Origin: Actinoplanes derwentensis
GTDB taxonomy: Bacteria; Actinomycetota; Actinomycetes; Mycobacteriales; Micromonosporaceae
Direction of reading: 5' to 3'
DNA length: 64,000 nt
NCBI RefSeq assembly: GCF_900104725.1
Contig: NZ_LT629758.1
Span: 2,790,001-2,854,000, forward strand
Shown: positions 16,596 through 25,959 of the stretch, piece by piece
Numbering within the stretch: the stretch's first letter is position 1
How the letters are laid out: each line of letters begins with the position of its first letter
The notes under the pieces: model-generated
Told to the model about the DNA's origin: nothing
The model's input: the letters and a program-made list of their open reading frames with translations, nothing else
The model's database searches: none
Position numbers and translations under genes: made by a program

Positions 16596-17372
16596 ATGGC
16601 TACGACACGCCGCCCCCGGAATGCCAACACCGCTTTGACCAGCGCGGAGAAGGCGTTCGCGCTGCTGACCTGCGAACCGGCTCCGCTAGTGTTCGACGCC
16701 CGGCCCGTGCCGGGGATGCCGAACACGACGATGCCGCTGGACCGGCTGCGCACCCTGCTGGTGTACGAGCGGTACGACAGCGACACCACCGACATCCTGT
16801 GGCGCCAACTCGCCCGCCACGCCCGCGAATGGGGACCGGCCTGGGTCGTCGGCGCGATCGGCGTCGCGCTGCCCGCCCTGACCCACCTCGCGGCGAAGAT
16901 CAGTCACGGGCGGCCCAGGCTCGCCGACGACGTCGACTCCGAAGTCCTGGCCGGGTTCCTGGAGGCGCTGCGCAACACAGACCTAGACAAGCCGCGGCTG
17001 TGGCTGCGGATGTGCTGGACGGCTTGGCGCGCCGGAGCCACCGTCATCAAGGACCAGGAAGACGAGGAGCTACCGCTGGATCTGTCCACCGGCTCCCGCA
17101 CCCCGCGCATGCCCTACGGGCACCCGGATCTGTTGCTCGGCCGGGCCGCCGCCGCCGGCATGATCAGCGACGAAGCCGCCGAACTGATCAGCGCCACCCG
17201 CTTCGGTGACGCCCTGATCGAACAACTCGCCGCCGAGCAAGGCATCACGGCCCCAGCGCTGCGGATGCGGCGCCGCCGCGCCGAACGAGTCGTCGCGGCC
17301 GCAGTCAGGCGCGGCGACCTGTCCGGACCCTTCGCCCCGAGCGACCGCAGCGCCAGCCCGACGGCAGCGTGA
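16596..17372 (+). CDS. Hypothetical sigma-factor-like protein
   Basis: 258 residues. A segment DVDSEVLAGFLEALRNTDLD, then KPRLWLRMCWTAWRAGA, resembles sigma region 2. Near the end, EAAELISATRFGDALIEQLA followed by EQGITAPALRMRRRRAERVV resembles region 4. Similarity is weak and no -35 recognition can be claimed. ATG at 16596 with CGAGGAG SD; in-frame starts exist upstream but lie in the promoter region. Similar proteins are, to my knowledge, common near actinobacterial conjugation clusters. Confidence 0.55.
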   Translation: MATTRRPRNANTALTSAEKAFALLTCEPAPLVFDARPVPGMPNTTMPLDRLRTLLVYERYDSDTTDILWRQLARHAREWGPAWVVGAIGVALPALTHLAAKISHGRPRLADDVDSEVLAGFLEALRNTDLDKPRLWLRMCWTAWRAGATVIKDQEDEELPLDLSTGSRTPRMPYGHPDLLLGRAAAAGMISDEAAELISATRFGDALIEQLAAEQGITAPALRMRRRRAERVVAAAVRRGDLSGPFAPSDRSASPTAA

Positions 17373-17390
17373 GGCGCTTCCGACATCACC

Positions 17391-17434
17391 GGATCGAGGC
17401 CGCACCGAGCAGATGCTCGGCGCGGCCTCGATCC
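17391..17434. terminator. Bidirectional terminator between convergent genes
   Basis: A 13-bp stem (GGATCGAGGCCGC with its complement) capped by a second 7-bp stem (CCGAGCA/TGCTCGG), followed by TTTCAG on the plus strand. It sits in the 91-bp gap between the sigma-like and NYN genes. Confidence 0.8.
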
Positions 17435-17463
17435 GTTTCAGCGGACCGTCGTCGCGCGTCCGC

Positions 17464-18315
17464 TCACGCTGGTGCGGTGATCAGACGCACGGTGATGTCG
17501 CTGCCGGAACGCCCTACGGCGGCGACCCGGTGCGGCAGGCGGCTGAGGAAGTCGCGAAAGTTACGGCAGCCGTAGTTGGCCTGGTCGAACGACGGGTCCA
17601 GCACGAGCATCTTGTTCTTGACGGTGCCGGCGGTGGGAGTGTCGGTAGGGATTTGCTCGAAGGCGCGCACCAGCAGGGCTTCGGCTGCCGCGATGTCGAA
17701 GACGGCGGTCACGGCGGGTCTGGCGGCCGGTTCCACCTCGGCGACGACGGTGCCCCAGAACTTGTACTCCGAGCAGACCGAGACCAGTCGCTGGCTGGCG
17801 GTGGCTTGCGTGCCGACGCCGACGACGTGTTTGCCGAACTCGCGTAGCCGGTGAACCAGTGGCGAGTAGTCGCTGTCGCCGGTGACCAGGATGAACACGT
17901 CCACGTCGGGGTGGCTGATGAGGACTTCCATCGCGTCGACGGCCATGCGGATGTCGGCGGCGTTCTTCCCCGCGATGCCGTGGTGGGCGATCTGGACGAG
18001 GTCGACGCCGTTGTTGGCCAACGCTGGCTGGTAGCGGCCGAACCCGGTGTTGGCCCAGTCGGCGTACGCCTTGCGAATGGAGGCGTTGCCGTAGAACCCG
18101 CGGCACAGGTGCGTCAGCGCCTTGGCGGGGATCGGCTCGCTCTGCCCAGGAAGGCCCTTGCCGGCGCCGCAGACCAGGTTCTCGAAGTCGATGAACACCG
18201 CCACCCGAGCCTCGGGCGAGTACCGCGTCAGCCGTTGTGACCGCATCCATCCGCCGAGCGATCCCTGAGCCAGCCTCTCACCGTCCATATAAGAGAGCCT
18301 GTCTCGTTCACTCAC
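17464..18315 (-). CDS. NYN-domain nuclease with C-terminal OST-HTH/LOTUS-like domain
   Basis: 283 residues from GTG 18315 (ATG 18288 is an alternative). NYN/PIN core: VAVFIDFENLVCG (first Asp), GKNAADIRMAVDAMEVL and FILVTGDSDYSPLVHRLREF give the acidic metal site of LabA/DUF88-type RNases. The C-terminal ~75 residues (LLVRAFEQIPTDTPTAGTVK, later YGCRNFRDFLSRLPHRV) match an OST-HTH RNA-binding fold. Predicted cytoplasmic RNA-cleaving protein. It is divergent from the type IV secretion operon and shares a 283-bp upstream region with it. Confidence 0.82.
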   Translation of the reverse strand: MSERDRLSYMDGERLAQGSLGGWMRSQRLTRYSPEARVAVFIDFENLVCGAGKGLPGQSEPIPAKALTHLCRGFYGNASIRKAYADWANTGFGRYQPALANNGVDLVQIAHHGIAGKNAADIRMAVDAMEVLISHPDVDVFILVTGDSDYSPLVHRLREFGKHVVGVGTQATASQRLVSVCSEYKFWGTVVAEVEPAARPAVTAVFDIAAAEALLVRAFEQIPTDTPTAGTVKNKMLVLDPSFDQANYGCRNFRDFLSRLPHRVAAVGRSGSDITVRLITAPA

Positions 18316-18598
18316 CGATGGCTACCCGGTTCGACCGATCGGGTCAGGTCGTGACAGGAGTGGCACGAGTTCGATCGACCTGACATCGCGGATCTGGGTG
18401 GTGCATGTCATCCACGGCATGCCCGCCCGGTGGGGACCATCGAAGCGGCGAGGCCCTGATGGTCCGGCAGGGCTGGCGCGGCGCGCTGACACCGCCACCC
18501 TTCGCGAGACGCGAGGAGGAGCGCCCCACCGGATCAGTCTCGACCTTCGCCCCGGTCCCCATCGCGGCGGCCCCGCAGAACTCCTGTGGAGCCTCGCG
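18316..18598. promoter_or_regulatory. Shared upstream region of NYN gene and T4SS operon
   Basis: It contains GTCAGGT (18344-18350), GTGACAGG (18352) and ACCTGACA (18379-18386), related to the ACCTGTCAGGT site, at the NYN-proximal end. The frame upstream of the pilin start is open but has no family-like content. Likely divergent promoter region for conjugation genes. Confidence 0.4.
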
Positions 18599-18892
18599 AT
18601 GCACACCAGTCTCACCCTTCTGTCCCTTGCCGCAGCAGCTGACGTGCCGCTGGCGGCGGCCAAGACCATCCCGCAGGTCATCGATGGCATCACCGGCTGG
18701 ATCATGGGCATCATCGCGGTCGTCGCGACGATGTTCCTGGTCATCGGCGGCCTGCGCTACATGGCCGCCGGAGGCGACCCCGCCCAGGTCGAGCAAGCCA
18801 AGGGCAACTTCAAGTCCGCTCTGATCGGCTACGCGCTGGCCGTGTTGTCCCCGGTGGTCCTCGATGTGCTGCAAAGCATCCTCGGCGGCTGA
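18599..18892 (+). CDS. T4SS pilin-like protein (TrbC/VirB2-like)
   Basis: 97 residues. An N-terminal signal-like stretch (TSLTLLSLAAAADVPLAAA) is followed by two membrane helices, WIMGIIAVVATMFLVIGGLR and SALIGYALAVLSPVVLDVL, around a short polar loop with AAGGDPAQVEQAKGN. That loop (GG-P-x-x-x-x-KG) is the usual signature of Gram-positive VirB2-like subunits. First gene of the conjugation operon, 6 bp ahead of the TrbL-like gene. The ATG at 18599 has GTGGAG upstream; a longer reading frame lacks homology-like content. Confidence 0.75.
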   Translation: MHTSLTLLSLAAAADVPLAAAKTIPQVIDGITGWIMGIIAVVATMFLVIGGLRYMAAGGDPAQVEQAKGNFKSALIGYALAVLSPVVLDVLQSILGG

Positions 18893-18898
18893 CCGATC

Positions 18899-19798
18899 AT
18901 GACCGACTGGCTGATGGACGGCCTGGTCACCTGGCTCGCTGAGCAGGTCGTCGACCTGCTCAGCGGGCTCCTGGCCCTGCTGGCCTCAACACTGTTCGTA
19001 TCGCCGGACGTCACCGTCCTGCCGCAGGTCACGTCGATCGCCGACAAGAGCGCGCTGGTCGTCGACTCCTGCTTCGTTCTCGCCATCATCGCCGTGGGCA
19101 TCGCGACCATGGTCGGCGACTCGGTCCAGATGCGCTACGGCATCAAGGAGCTGATCCCACGCCTGGTCGTGGGTTTCGTGCTGTCCGCCTTCTCGATACC
19201 ACTGACCAGCCAGATCATCGCCATCGCCAACGCGCTGACGGTCTCCATGACCGGTACCACGGCGCCCACTACCGAGACGGTCACCTTCGTGAAGGCGCGT
19301 ATCGCCGCCGCGATCAGCGACGACGGCAACACGCTGCTGATCGCGATCATCGCGCTGCTGATCGTCGTGTTGATGGCCATGCTCATCGGGAGCTGGTTCG
19401 TGCGCGTCGGCGTGCTGCTCGTTCTGGCCGGGCTCGCGCCGGTGGCGCTGGCCTGTTACGCCACCCCGTGGTCGCAGGGTGCCGCCGACCTGTGGTGGCG
19501 CTCCCTGCTGGGCTGCTTGGCCACCCCGTCACTGCAAGCCGTCGCGTTCACCAACGGCATCGACATGGTGATCAACCCGGACGCGAACCTGCCGATCGTC
19601 TTGGGCGTGCCCGCCTCGGACACGTTGAACCTGATGCTGGTCGTCGTGATGCTCTGGCTCACGATGAAGATCCCGGCCCTGCTGGGCCGGTACGTGACAG
19701 GTGGTAAGGGCTCACCCAACATCGGCGGGTTCCTGCTGCGCGCCATCGTCGTGCAAGGCATCGCCCGCCGCATACCGCTGCTGCGGGGTGTCCGATGA
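18899..19798 (+). CDS. TrbL/VirB6-like polytopic T4SS membrane protein
   Basis: 299 residues, mostly hydrophobic, with about six to seven helices (VDLLSGLLALLASTLF, FVLAIIAVGIATMVG, LLIAIIALLIVVLMAMLIGS, LLVLAGLAPVALACY, LNLMLVVVMLWLTMKIPALL). The central LAPVALACYATPWSQGAADL is typical of TrbL/VirB6 family channel components of conjugation systems. It overlaps the next gene by 4 bp. Inner-membrane part of the DNA-transfer channel. Confidence 0.78.
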   Translation: MTDWLMDGLVTWLAEQVVDLLSGLLALLASTLFVSPDVTVLPQVTSIADKSALVVDSCFVLAIIAVGIATMVGDSVQMRYGIKELIPRLVVGFVLSAFSIPLTSQIIAIANALTVSMTGTTAPTTETVTFVKARIAAAISDDGNTLLIAIIALLIVVLMAMLIGSWFVRVGVLLVLAGLAPVALACYATPWSQGAADLWWRSLLGCLATPSLQAVAFTNGIDMVINPDANLPIVLGVPASDTLNLMLVVVMLWLTMKIPALLGRYVTGGKGSPNIGGFLLRAIVVQGIARRIPLLRGVR

Positions 19799-20685
19799 CC
19801 AACGAGGACACCACGCCGCGCGCAGTGGTACCAGCGAACGTCTCCGAACCGGACCGCATCGCCTTCGGGCTGACCTTCCGGCAACTCGTCATCATCGGCG
19901 GCCCTGCCCTGGCCGGGTTCGGCGCCTATCGCACCTACGGCCCGTTCCTGCCGCCTGCGGCGTGGATCGCCGCAGGGATCGTCGTGTTCGCTGTCGCAGT
20001 CGTCATAGCGATCGGCCGCCGCGACGGTCTTCCGTTGGACGTGTGGCTCAAGCACGGTTTCGCGTTGTCGCGCAGCCCGCGCACTCTCGTGCCCGGCACG
20101 GCGCGGGCCAGCTCGGTCGCCGTCGTGGCTGGCAAGCCGAGCATCCCGGCGCCGTTGCGGTCTCCGGTCATGAGCATCAATCCTGCCGGGGTGCTCACCA
20201 GCGAAGGCACCAGCAAGGTCCTGATCGCCTGCGGCACCACGAGTATCCACCTGCGCACCGGCGGCGAGCAGGCCGCTTTGTTGGACGGGTTCGGCCGGTT
20301 CCTCAACTCCCTGACCGGCCCGGCGCAGTTGCTCGTCGCCGCGCAGCGGCATGACCTGAGCGTGTATGCGCGGGCGACCGCCGACGTCGCGCCGCGCCTG
20401 CCGCACCCTGCGTTGCAGACCGCCGCCGACGACTACGCCGGATTCCTGCTCGATCTCGACGCCGAGCGGGATCCGCTGCGGCGCCAGGTTCTGGCCGTTG
20501 TCACCGGCGAGCACGCGGCCGATGCCGCGGTACGCGCTCTGTCCGGCCTCGGTGTCGAAGCCGCCGCGCTGGACGGGCCGGCCGTCGCCTCGGCATTGGC
20601 CGCCGCCGTCGATCCTTTCTCTCCTCCCGCGCCGGGTCCGCGTGCGGTGCCCGGCGCCCCAATCACCGTACGGAGCAACCCGTGA
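19795..20685 (+). CDS. PrgI/VirB3-like T4SS protein
   Basis: 296 residues. Residues ~10-80 match PrgI: VPANVSEPDRIAFGLTFRQL, two adjacent helices (VIIGGPALAGFGAYRTYG; PAAWIAAGIVVFAVAVVIAI) and GLPLDVWLKHGF. The rest is soluble and resembles the N-terminal domain that normally precedes VirB4 ATPases (QAALLDGFGRFLNSLTGPAQ, later PLRRQVLAVVTGEHAADAAV). It overlaps both neighbours by 4 bp. It likely docks the VirB4 ATPase to the membrane. Confidence 0.8.
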   Translation: MTNEDTTPRAVVPANVSEPDRIAFGLTFRQLVIIGGPALAGFGAYRTYGPFLPPAAWIAAGIVVFAVAVVIAIGRRDGLPLDVWLKHGFALSRSPRTLVPGTARASSVAVVAGKPSIPAPLRSPVMSINPAGVLTSEGTSKVLIACGTTSIHLRTGGEQAALLDGFGRFLNSLTGPAQLLVAAQRHDLSVYARATADVAPRLPHPALQTAADDYAGFLLDLDAERDPLRRQVLAVVTGEHAADAAVRALSGLGVEAAALDGPAVASALAAAVDPFSPPAPGPRAVPGAPITVRSNP

Positions 20686-22433
20686 ACCTGCTGAAGACGA
20701 ACAAGAACATCGCGGCCGGGGCGGACATGCCGTCCCCGGCCGCACTGACAGTTGCCTCGGCACATGTACGAGTCGGGGACGGCTACGCCGCCACGTTCGT
20801 AGTGTGCGGCTACCCGGCCGAGGTCGGCCCCGCATGGTTGGACCCCTTGCTGTCCTACCCAGGCCGGGTCGATGTCGCGGTCCACATCAGCCCGGTCGCG
20901 CCGCAGCTGGCCGCGCCGATGCTCAAACGCCAGCGCGCCCGGCTGGAATCGTCGCGGCGCCTGGACGCCGGTAAAGGCGGCCTCGGCGACCCGATGACCG
21001 ACGCGGCAGCCGCCGACGCCGCCGATCTGGCCGAGCGGGTGGCCCGGGGCGCGGCGAAGCTGTTCGACACGGGCATCTACGTCACCATCCACGCCCGCGA
21101 CCTGGACGAGCTGCGCACCGTCACGGCGGGGGTGAAATCAGCTGCTGCGTCCGTGTTGTTGGACTTGCAACCGGCCACGTTCCGCCACCAGCAGGGCTGG
21201 ATCTCGACCCTGCCGATCGGCGTGGACCCGCTGCGGATGCGGCGCATCCTCGACACCACCGCCCTGGCGGCGGCGTTCCCGCTCGCCTCGGCCGACCTCG
21301 CCGCCCCGGTCCCCGGCACCGTCGCCGCCCCGGACGGCGTGCTCTACGGGCTGAACACCACCAGCAACGGCGTCCTGCTGTGGAACCGGTGGGCGCAGGA
21401 CAACCACAACAGCGTGGTCCTGGCCCGCTCGGGCGCCGGTAAGTCGTACTTCGTCAAGCTGGAAGTCCTCCGCAACCTTTACCAGGGCACCACCGTGTCG
21501 GTCATCGACCCGGAAGACGAGTACACGCCGCTCGCGGAACACGTCGGCGGCACGGTCGTGCAACTCGGCGTACCCGGGGTACGGGTCAACCCCCTCGACC
21601 TGCCGGACGACGACCGGCCCGACACGCTGACCCGGCGGGGCCTGTTCCTGCACACGCTGATCTCGGTGATGCTCGGCGCGACGCCACCACCGGCCGAACG
21701 AGCAGCCCTGGACCGTGCCATCACCACCACCTACAACCGGGCCGGGATCAACACCGATCCCGCCACCTGGAGCAGACCCGCACCGCTGATGCGGGACCTG
21801 GCCGAGGTCCTCGCGGCCGACGACGACCCGGCCGCCGCCCAGCTCGCGGCCCGGCTCGCGCCGTGGACGGTCGGGAACTTCGCCGGCCTGTTCAACGGCT
21901 CGACCACCACAACCCCCGGCGGTCACCTCGTCGTATGGTCGCTGCGGCACCTGTCTGACGAGCTACGTACCGTCGGCACGTTGTTGGCGTTGGACGCGAT
22001 CTGGTCGAGCATCGACGCTCCGGCCCTCAACGGACGCCGGCGCCGTCAACTCGTCGTGGTCGACGAAGCTTGGCTACTGATGCGCGACGGCGAAGGCGCA
22101 CGGTTCCTGTTCCGGATGTCCAAGGCCGCCCGTAAACGCCTCGCCGGGCTGTGCGTGATCACCCAGGACGCCGCCGACGTACTGTCGACCGATCTTGGCC
22201 TGGCCGTTGTCTCCAACGCCGCCACCCAGGTGCTGATGCGCCAATCCACCCAGTCGATCGACGCGGTCGCCGAGGCATTCGGTCTGACCGCCGGAGAAGC
22301 CCGGATGCTCCTCGCGGCCTCGCGTGGGGAAGGCCTGCTCGTGGCTGGCCGGTCGCGGATCGGCTTTCGCAGCGTCGGATCGGCGGCCGAACACAAGATC
22401 GCCGTAACCGGAATTGGGGAGGTGGGCGCATGA
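20682..22433 (+). CDS. VirB4-family conjugation ATPase
   Basis: 583 residues. Walker A at ~248-256 (ARSGAGKSYFVKLEVLRN, Lys254), then SVIDPEDEYTPLAEHVGGTV, Walker B at ~456-463 (QLVVVDEAWLLMRDGEG) and the VirB4/TraC-type RMSKAARKRLAGLCVITQDA. The N-terminal ~240 residues are the VirB4 N-domain. It energises pilus/channel assembly at the membrane. Order pilin-TrbL-PrgI-VirB4-VirD4 with 4-bp overlaps is typical of actinobacterial T4SS operons. Confidence 0.9.
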   Translation: MNLLKTNKNIAAGADMPSPAALTVASAHVRVGDGYAATFVVCGYPAEVGPAWLDPLLSYPGRVDVAVHISPVAPQLAAPMLKRQRARLESSRRLDAGKGGLGDPMTDAAAADAADLAERVARGAAKLFDTGIYVTIHARDLDELRTVTAGVKSAAASVLLDLQPATFRHQQGWISTLPIGVDPLRMRRILDTTALAAAFPLASADLAAPVPGTVAAPDGVLYGLNTTSNGVLLWNRWAQDNHNSVVLARSGAGKSYFVKLEVLRNLYQGTTVSVIDPEDEYTPLAEHVGGTVVQLGVPGVRVNPLDLPDDDRPDTLTRRGLFLHTLISVMLGATPPPAERAALDRAITTTYNRAGINTDPATWSRPAPLMRDLAEVLAADDDPAAAQLAARLAPWTVGNFAGLFNGSTTTTPGGHLVVWSLRHLSDELRTVGTLLALDAIWSSIDAPALNGRRRRQLVVVDEAWLLMRDGEGARFLFRMSKAARKRLAGLCVITQDAADVLSTDLGLAVVSNAATQVLMRQSTQSIDAVAEAFGLTAGEARMLLAASRGEGLLVAGRSRIGFRSVGSAAEHKIAVTGIGEVGA

Positions 22434-24895
22434 CCACCGCCCCGACCTGGCCCACTGACCTCGCACATTTGGTGATCGCCCGGCCGTGGCTCGGGCTCGT
22501 AGCCGCCGCCCTGATCGTGGCCGGGGTGATCGGCAACGACCAGCTCCTCGCCTGGCGGCACCGCCGCTTCGTCACCGGTGCCCGGTGGGTGACGATCGCC
22601 GCCCCACCGGAGGTGACAGCCGAGGCCGCCGCCGCGTTCTGGAGCACCCTGGTCGGCGTGCTCACGCCGTCGGTGTGGCGGCGCAGGATCTACGGCTACC
22701 CGCACGTCGGGTGGGAGTACACGTGGACCGGCCGCGCTCTGGCGATCCGGGTGTGGGTGCCCGGGACGGTGCCGCCCGGAGCGGTCGAGGCCGCCGTCCG
22801 CGCGGCCTGGCCCGCCGCCACGATCACCGTCGGGGACGCGGGCGCGCCGATCCCGGCGACGGTGGGTGAGCAGGCGGGTGGGGCGCACTGGCCGCAGCAC
22901 GCCGACGTGCTGCCGCTGCGTGTGGAGCATGCCGCGGACCCGTTGCGGGCGCTGTTGTCGGCCGGGGCCGAGGTCTGGCACCGTGAGTACGCGTGCGTGC
23001 AGGTGCTGGCCCGCCCGGCATCGGCCCGCCGCGTACGGGCAGCCCGCCGCTCGGCAGCCACCTCGACCAACCACCCGCATGGGCGGCCCGACCCGGCGAC
23101 CCGCGCCGCCGCAGGTGCGGCCCGGTTGGCGATCGAACCGCTGCTGTGGTTGCTCGAGGTCTTCCTTCCTGGGCCGTCCCGGCCGGCTACCACTACCCGC
23201 TCTGCCTCTCGACCGGAGGTCCGGGACCCGGTCGCCGGGGCCGAGGCGCGCACTGTGGTCGAGAAGGCCGTACGGGTGCCGCACTTCGAGATCGCCGTGC
23301 GGTTCGCGGTCGCCGCGCAGCCGGACAAGAATCCGCCCACGCCGCAACGGGCCGAGGAGGTCCGGCGGCGGCTGATCGGGCTCGGGCACACGATCGCGTC
23401 GGCCGCCGCCGCGTACACCGGCCCGAACCGGCTGCGCCGGATGAAGATGCCGCACCCAGTCGCCACGCTCGCCGGACGCCGGTTGCGGCGCGGGTTCCTG
23501 GCCACCGTGCCGGAGCTCGCGGCGCTGGCCGCGCTGCCGCAGGACGTGGCGGTTCCCGGTTTAGATCGGGCTCGGGCCAAGGCGGTGCCGGCGCCGGTGC
23601 AGGTCCCGAGCGGTGGCCGGGGCGTGAAGATGTTGGGCCGCTCGCAGGTCGGGCATCACAAGGTCGGGCTCAAGGTAGTCGACTCGCGGCAGCACATGCA
23701 CATCGTCGGCAAGACCGGCGTCGGCAAGTCCACGCTGCTGCTGAACCTGATCCTCGGCGACATCAAGGCCGGGCGCGGGACCGTGGTCATCGACCCGCGC
23801 GGGGACCTGATCAACGACATCCTCGACCGGCTCCCGGCCTCCTACGCCAGCCGCATCCACATCATCGACCCGGACCAGGAGAACCCGGCGTGCTTCAACC
23901 CCCTCGATGACCAGGGCGATCCGCATCTCGCGGTAGACAACCTGGTCGGGATCTTCGCGAAGATCTTCCAGGGCCAGTGGGGGCCGCGCATGGACGACAC
24001 CATGCGCGTCGCGTGCCTCACCCTGATGCGGCACGCCAAGCCGACCCTGAGCCTGGTGCCGTCGCTGCTGCAGGACCGGCAGTTCCGCGGCCGGTTCACC
24101 CAGGGCCTCGACGACCCGGACGGGCTCGGCGGGTTCTGGCTCTGGTACGACGGCATCAACGAGCAGTTCCGCGGCCAGGTCATCGCGCCGGTCCTCGCGC
24201 GACTGAGGGCGTTCCTGCTGCGGGATTTCGTCAAGAACGTGATCGGCAACGCCCACTCCTCGTTCGACATGGGCAAGGTCCTCGACGGTGGGGTGCTGCT
24301 GTGCCGGCTGCCGAAAGGGCAACTCGGTGAGGAGACCAGCCGGATCCTCGGCTCGCTGATCGTCGCCCGGGTGTGGCAGGCCGCCATCGCCCGCGCCGCG
24401 ATGCCCGAGGAACAGCGCAAGGACGCCACGTTGTACGTGGACGAGGTGCAGAACTTCCTCACCCTGCCGGGCTCGGTCGGCGACATGCTGGCCGAGGCGC
24501 GCGGCTACCGGCTCGGCCTGGTCATGGCCCACCAGGACCTCGCCCAGCTGCCGAAGGACGTCGCCGCGGCGATCAGCGCGAACGCTCGCACCAAGGCGAT
24601 CTTCAACGTCGACCCGGCCGACGCGCGGGAGCTGTCGCGGCACACCAAACCCGAGGTGGACGAGCATGACCTCGCCCACCTTGACGTGTTCACCGCCGTG
24701 GCCCGGGTGCTGGTGGACAACCGGGAGCTCCCGGCGTTCACCTTCGTCACCAACCCGCCCGCTGCGGCGGACGGGGAGCCGACCGCGATCCGGCAGGCGT
24801 GCGCCGCCGCGAACACGCCTGCCGGCGAGGAGCCGCCGATGCAGCAGTTGGCTCGCACGGTGATGAAGCGGCGTATGACCGACCGGGACCGCTGA
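22430..24895 (+). CDS. TraG/VirD4-like type IV coupling ATPase
   Basis: 821 residues. One N-terminal helix (LGLVAAALIVAGVIG), a long divergent N-domain to ~420, then Walker A GKTGVGKSTLLLNLILG (Lys433), VVIDPRGDLINDILDR, ACFNPLDDQ, Walker B ATLYVDEVQNFLTLPGSVGD (~668) and MAHQDLAQLPKDVAAAISAN. These mark TraG/VirD4-type or type IV secretory DNA-transfer ATPases that feed substrate DNA to the channel. The ATG at 22430 overlaps the VirB4 stop. No relaxase gene is recognisable in this operon. Confidence 0.88.
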   Translation: MTTAPTWPTDLAHLVIARPWLGLVAAALIVAGVIGNDQLLAWRHRRFVTGARWVTIAAPPEVTAEAAAAFWSTLVGVLTPSVWRRRIYGYPHVGWEYTWTGRALAIRVWVPGTVPPGAVEAAVRAAWPAATITVGDAGAPIPATVGEQAGGAHWPQHADVLPLRVEHAADPLRALLSAGAEVWHREYACVQVLARPASARRVRAARRSAATSTNHPHGRPDPATRAAAGAARLAIEPLLWLLEVFLPGPSRPATTTRSASRPEVRDPVAGAEARTVVEKAVRVPHFEIAVRFAVAAQPDKNPPTPQRAEEVRRRLIGLGHTIASAAAAYTGPNRLRRMKMPHPVATLAGRRLRRGFLATVPELAALAALPQDVAVPGLDRARAKAVPAPVQVPSGGRGVKMLGRSQVGHHKVGLKVVDSRQHMHIVGKTGVGKSTLLLNLILGDIKAGRGTVVIDPRGDLINDILDRLPASYASRIHIIDPDQENPACFNPLDDQGDPHLAVDNLVGIFAKIFQGQWGPRMDDTMRVACLTLMRHAKPTLSLVPSLLQDRQFRGRFTQGLDDPDGLGGFWLWYDGINEQFRGQVIAPVLARLRAFLLRDFVKNVIGNAHSSFDMGKVLDGGVLLCRLPKGQLGEETSRILGSLIVARVWQAAIARAAMPEEQRKDATLYVDEVQNFLTLPGSVGDMLAEARGYRLGLVMAHQDLAQLPKDVAAAISANARTKAIFNVDPADARELSRHTKPEVDEHDLAHLDVFTAVARVLVDNRELPAFTFVTNPPAAADGEPTAIRQACAAANTPAGEEPPMQQLARTVMKRRMTDRDR

Positions 24896-24934
24896 CAACC
24901 GGCTGCGTTCGGGGGCTCGTCCGGGTGCGGCATC

Positions 24935-24983
24935 GGGGGCTCGTTTGGGGGTGTCTGCGACACGAGACCCCAGACGAGCCCCC
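24935..24983 (+). terminator. Long imperfect hairpin ending the T4SS operon
   Basis: GGGGGCTCGT (24935-24944) pairs with ACGAGCCCCC (24974-24983); inner GGGG/CCCC and TGTC/GACA stems continue it. It is 40 bp after the VirD4-like stop. A second copy of CGGGGGCTCGT lies just before it (24910). Confidence 0.65.
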
Positions 24984-25101
24984 TGCCCGCCGTCTGTCAG
25001 GTACCTGAGCTGGGCAAACCCGGCCACCGGCGACCCCAAATTCAAGATCCACACGTCCAGACTCCCTACAGGGTGTCCTTCTCCCACCGGGGGTGACGTC
25101 T

Positions 25102-25959
25102 ATGCCGCTCTCTCGCACGGCCAGCCTGCTGTCCATCTACCCCCATATCACCAGCCGTGACCGGCTCCTGCTCCAACTCCTCGACGACCACCAGGTCCTG
25201 ACCACCGGCCAGATCCACCGCATGCTGTTCACCGCGCGGCGAACCTGCCAGATCCGGCTCAACGAGCTGGCCGCCCTCGGCCTGATCGAACGGTTCCGGT
25301 TCCCCCGCGACGGCGGCGGCAGCCAGCCATGGCACTGGACGCTCGGCCACAACGGACAACGCTTCCAAGCCGCCGCCCACCAACGGCCCGAGCCCACCAC
25401 CCGATCAAGCAATCAGACCGTGCAACGGCTGTCGGCCAACCCGCACCTGATCCACCTCGTGCTGACCAACGAGTTCTTCGTGCGTCTGATCGAGCACGCC
25501 CGCCGGCACGACGACGCCCGCCTCGATCGGTGGTGGTCCGAGCAGGTCACCCACAAGCAGTTCCGGACCATCACCGCCGACGGGCACGGCCTCTGGACCG
25601 CCGACGCCGTCACAGTCGGCTTCTTCCTGGAGGCCGACACCGGCAGCGAAGCCCTCGGTAGCCGGGTTGTGGCGAAACTCGACAAGTACGCGACGTTCAT
25701 CCGCGACAGCGGCGGCACCCGATACCCGGTGCTGTTCTGGCTCGGCAGCGAGCAACGCGAAGAACACCTGCACCGGCTTCTACCCGGCCAGCACACCGGC
25801 GTCCCGGTCGCCACCGCCACCCACGCCGCCGATCCCGCCGCCCGCGTGTGGCTCCCGCGCGGCTCCACCAGCCGGGTCTCCCTGGCCGAGCTGCCCAGCG
25901 ACCACGGCCAGCCCATAGCGGGCAACCCGAACCTCGCAGGTGGCGTCTTCCGTGCCTGA
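25102..25959 (+). CDS. Replication-relaxation family protein (PF13814-like)
   Basis: 285 residues. It begins PLSRTASLLSIYPHITSRDR, then LLLQLLDDHQVLTTGQIHRM and LNELAALGLIERFRFPRDGG, a winged-helix head typical of actinobacterial replication-relaxation proteins. The middle region has a nuclease-like core: EQVTHKQFRTITADGHGLWT, ADAVTVGFFLEADTGSEAL and YPVLFWLGSEQREEHL. The ATG at 25102 is preferred over GTG 25093 because GGGGGTGA lies at SD distance. A CTGTCAG site lies 100 bp upstream. A role in element replication or mobilisation is likely but unproven for the family. Confidence 0.8.
   Translation: MPLSRTASLLSIYPHITSRDRLLLQLLDDHQVLTTGQIHRMLFTARRTCQIRLNELAALGLIERFRFPRDGGGSQPWHWTLGHNGQRFQAAAHQRPEPTTRSSNQTVQRLSANPHLIHLVLTNEFFVRLIEHARRHDDARLDRWWSEQVTHKQFRTITADGHGLWTADAVTVGFFLEADTGSEALGSRVVAKLDKYATFIRDSGGTRYPVLFWLGSEQREEHLHRLLPGQHTGVPVATATHAADPAARVWLPRGSTSRVSLAELPSDHGQPIAGNPNLAGGVFRA

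Noticed and set aside
18398..18598. Longer N-terminus for the T4SS pilin
   Set aside because: The extra 67 residues are arginine/proline-rich, unlike any signal peptide; the start at 18599 gives a normal exported pilin.
18599..24895. Relaxase gene in the T4SS operon
   Set aside because: No MOB-type HUH motif seen; the replication-relaxation protein at 25102 is the only candidate and lacks clear catalytic residues.
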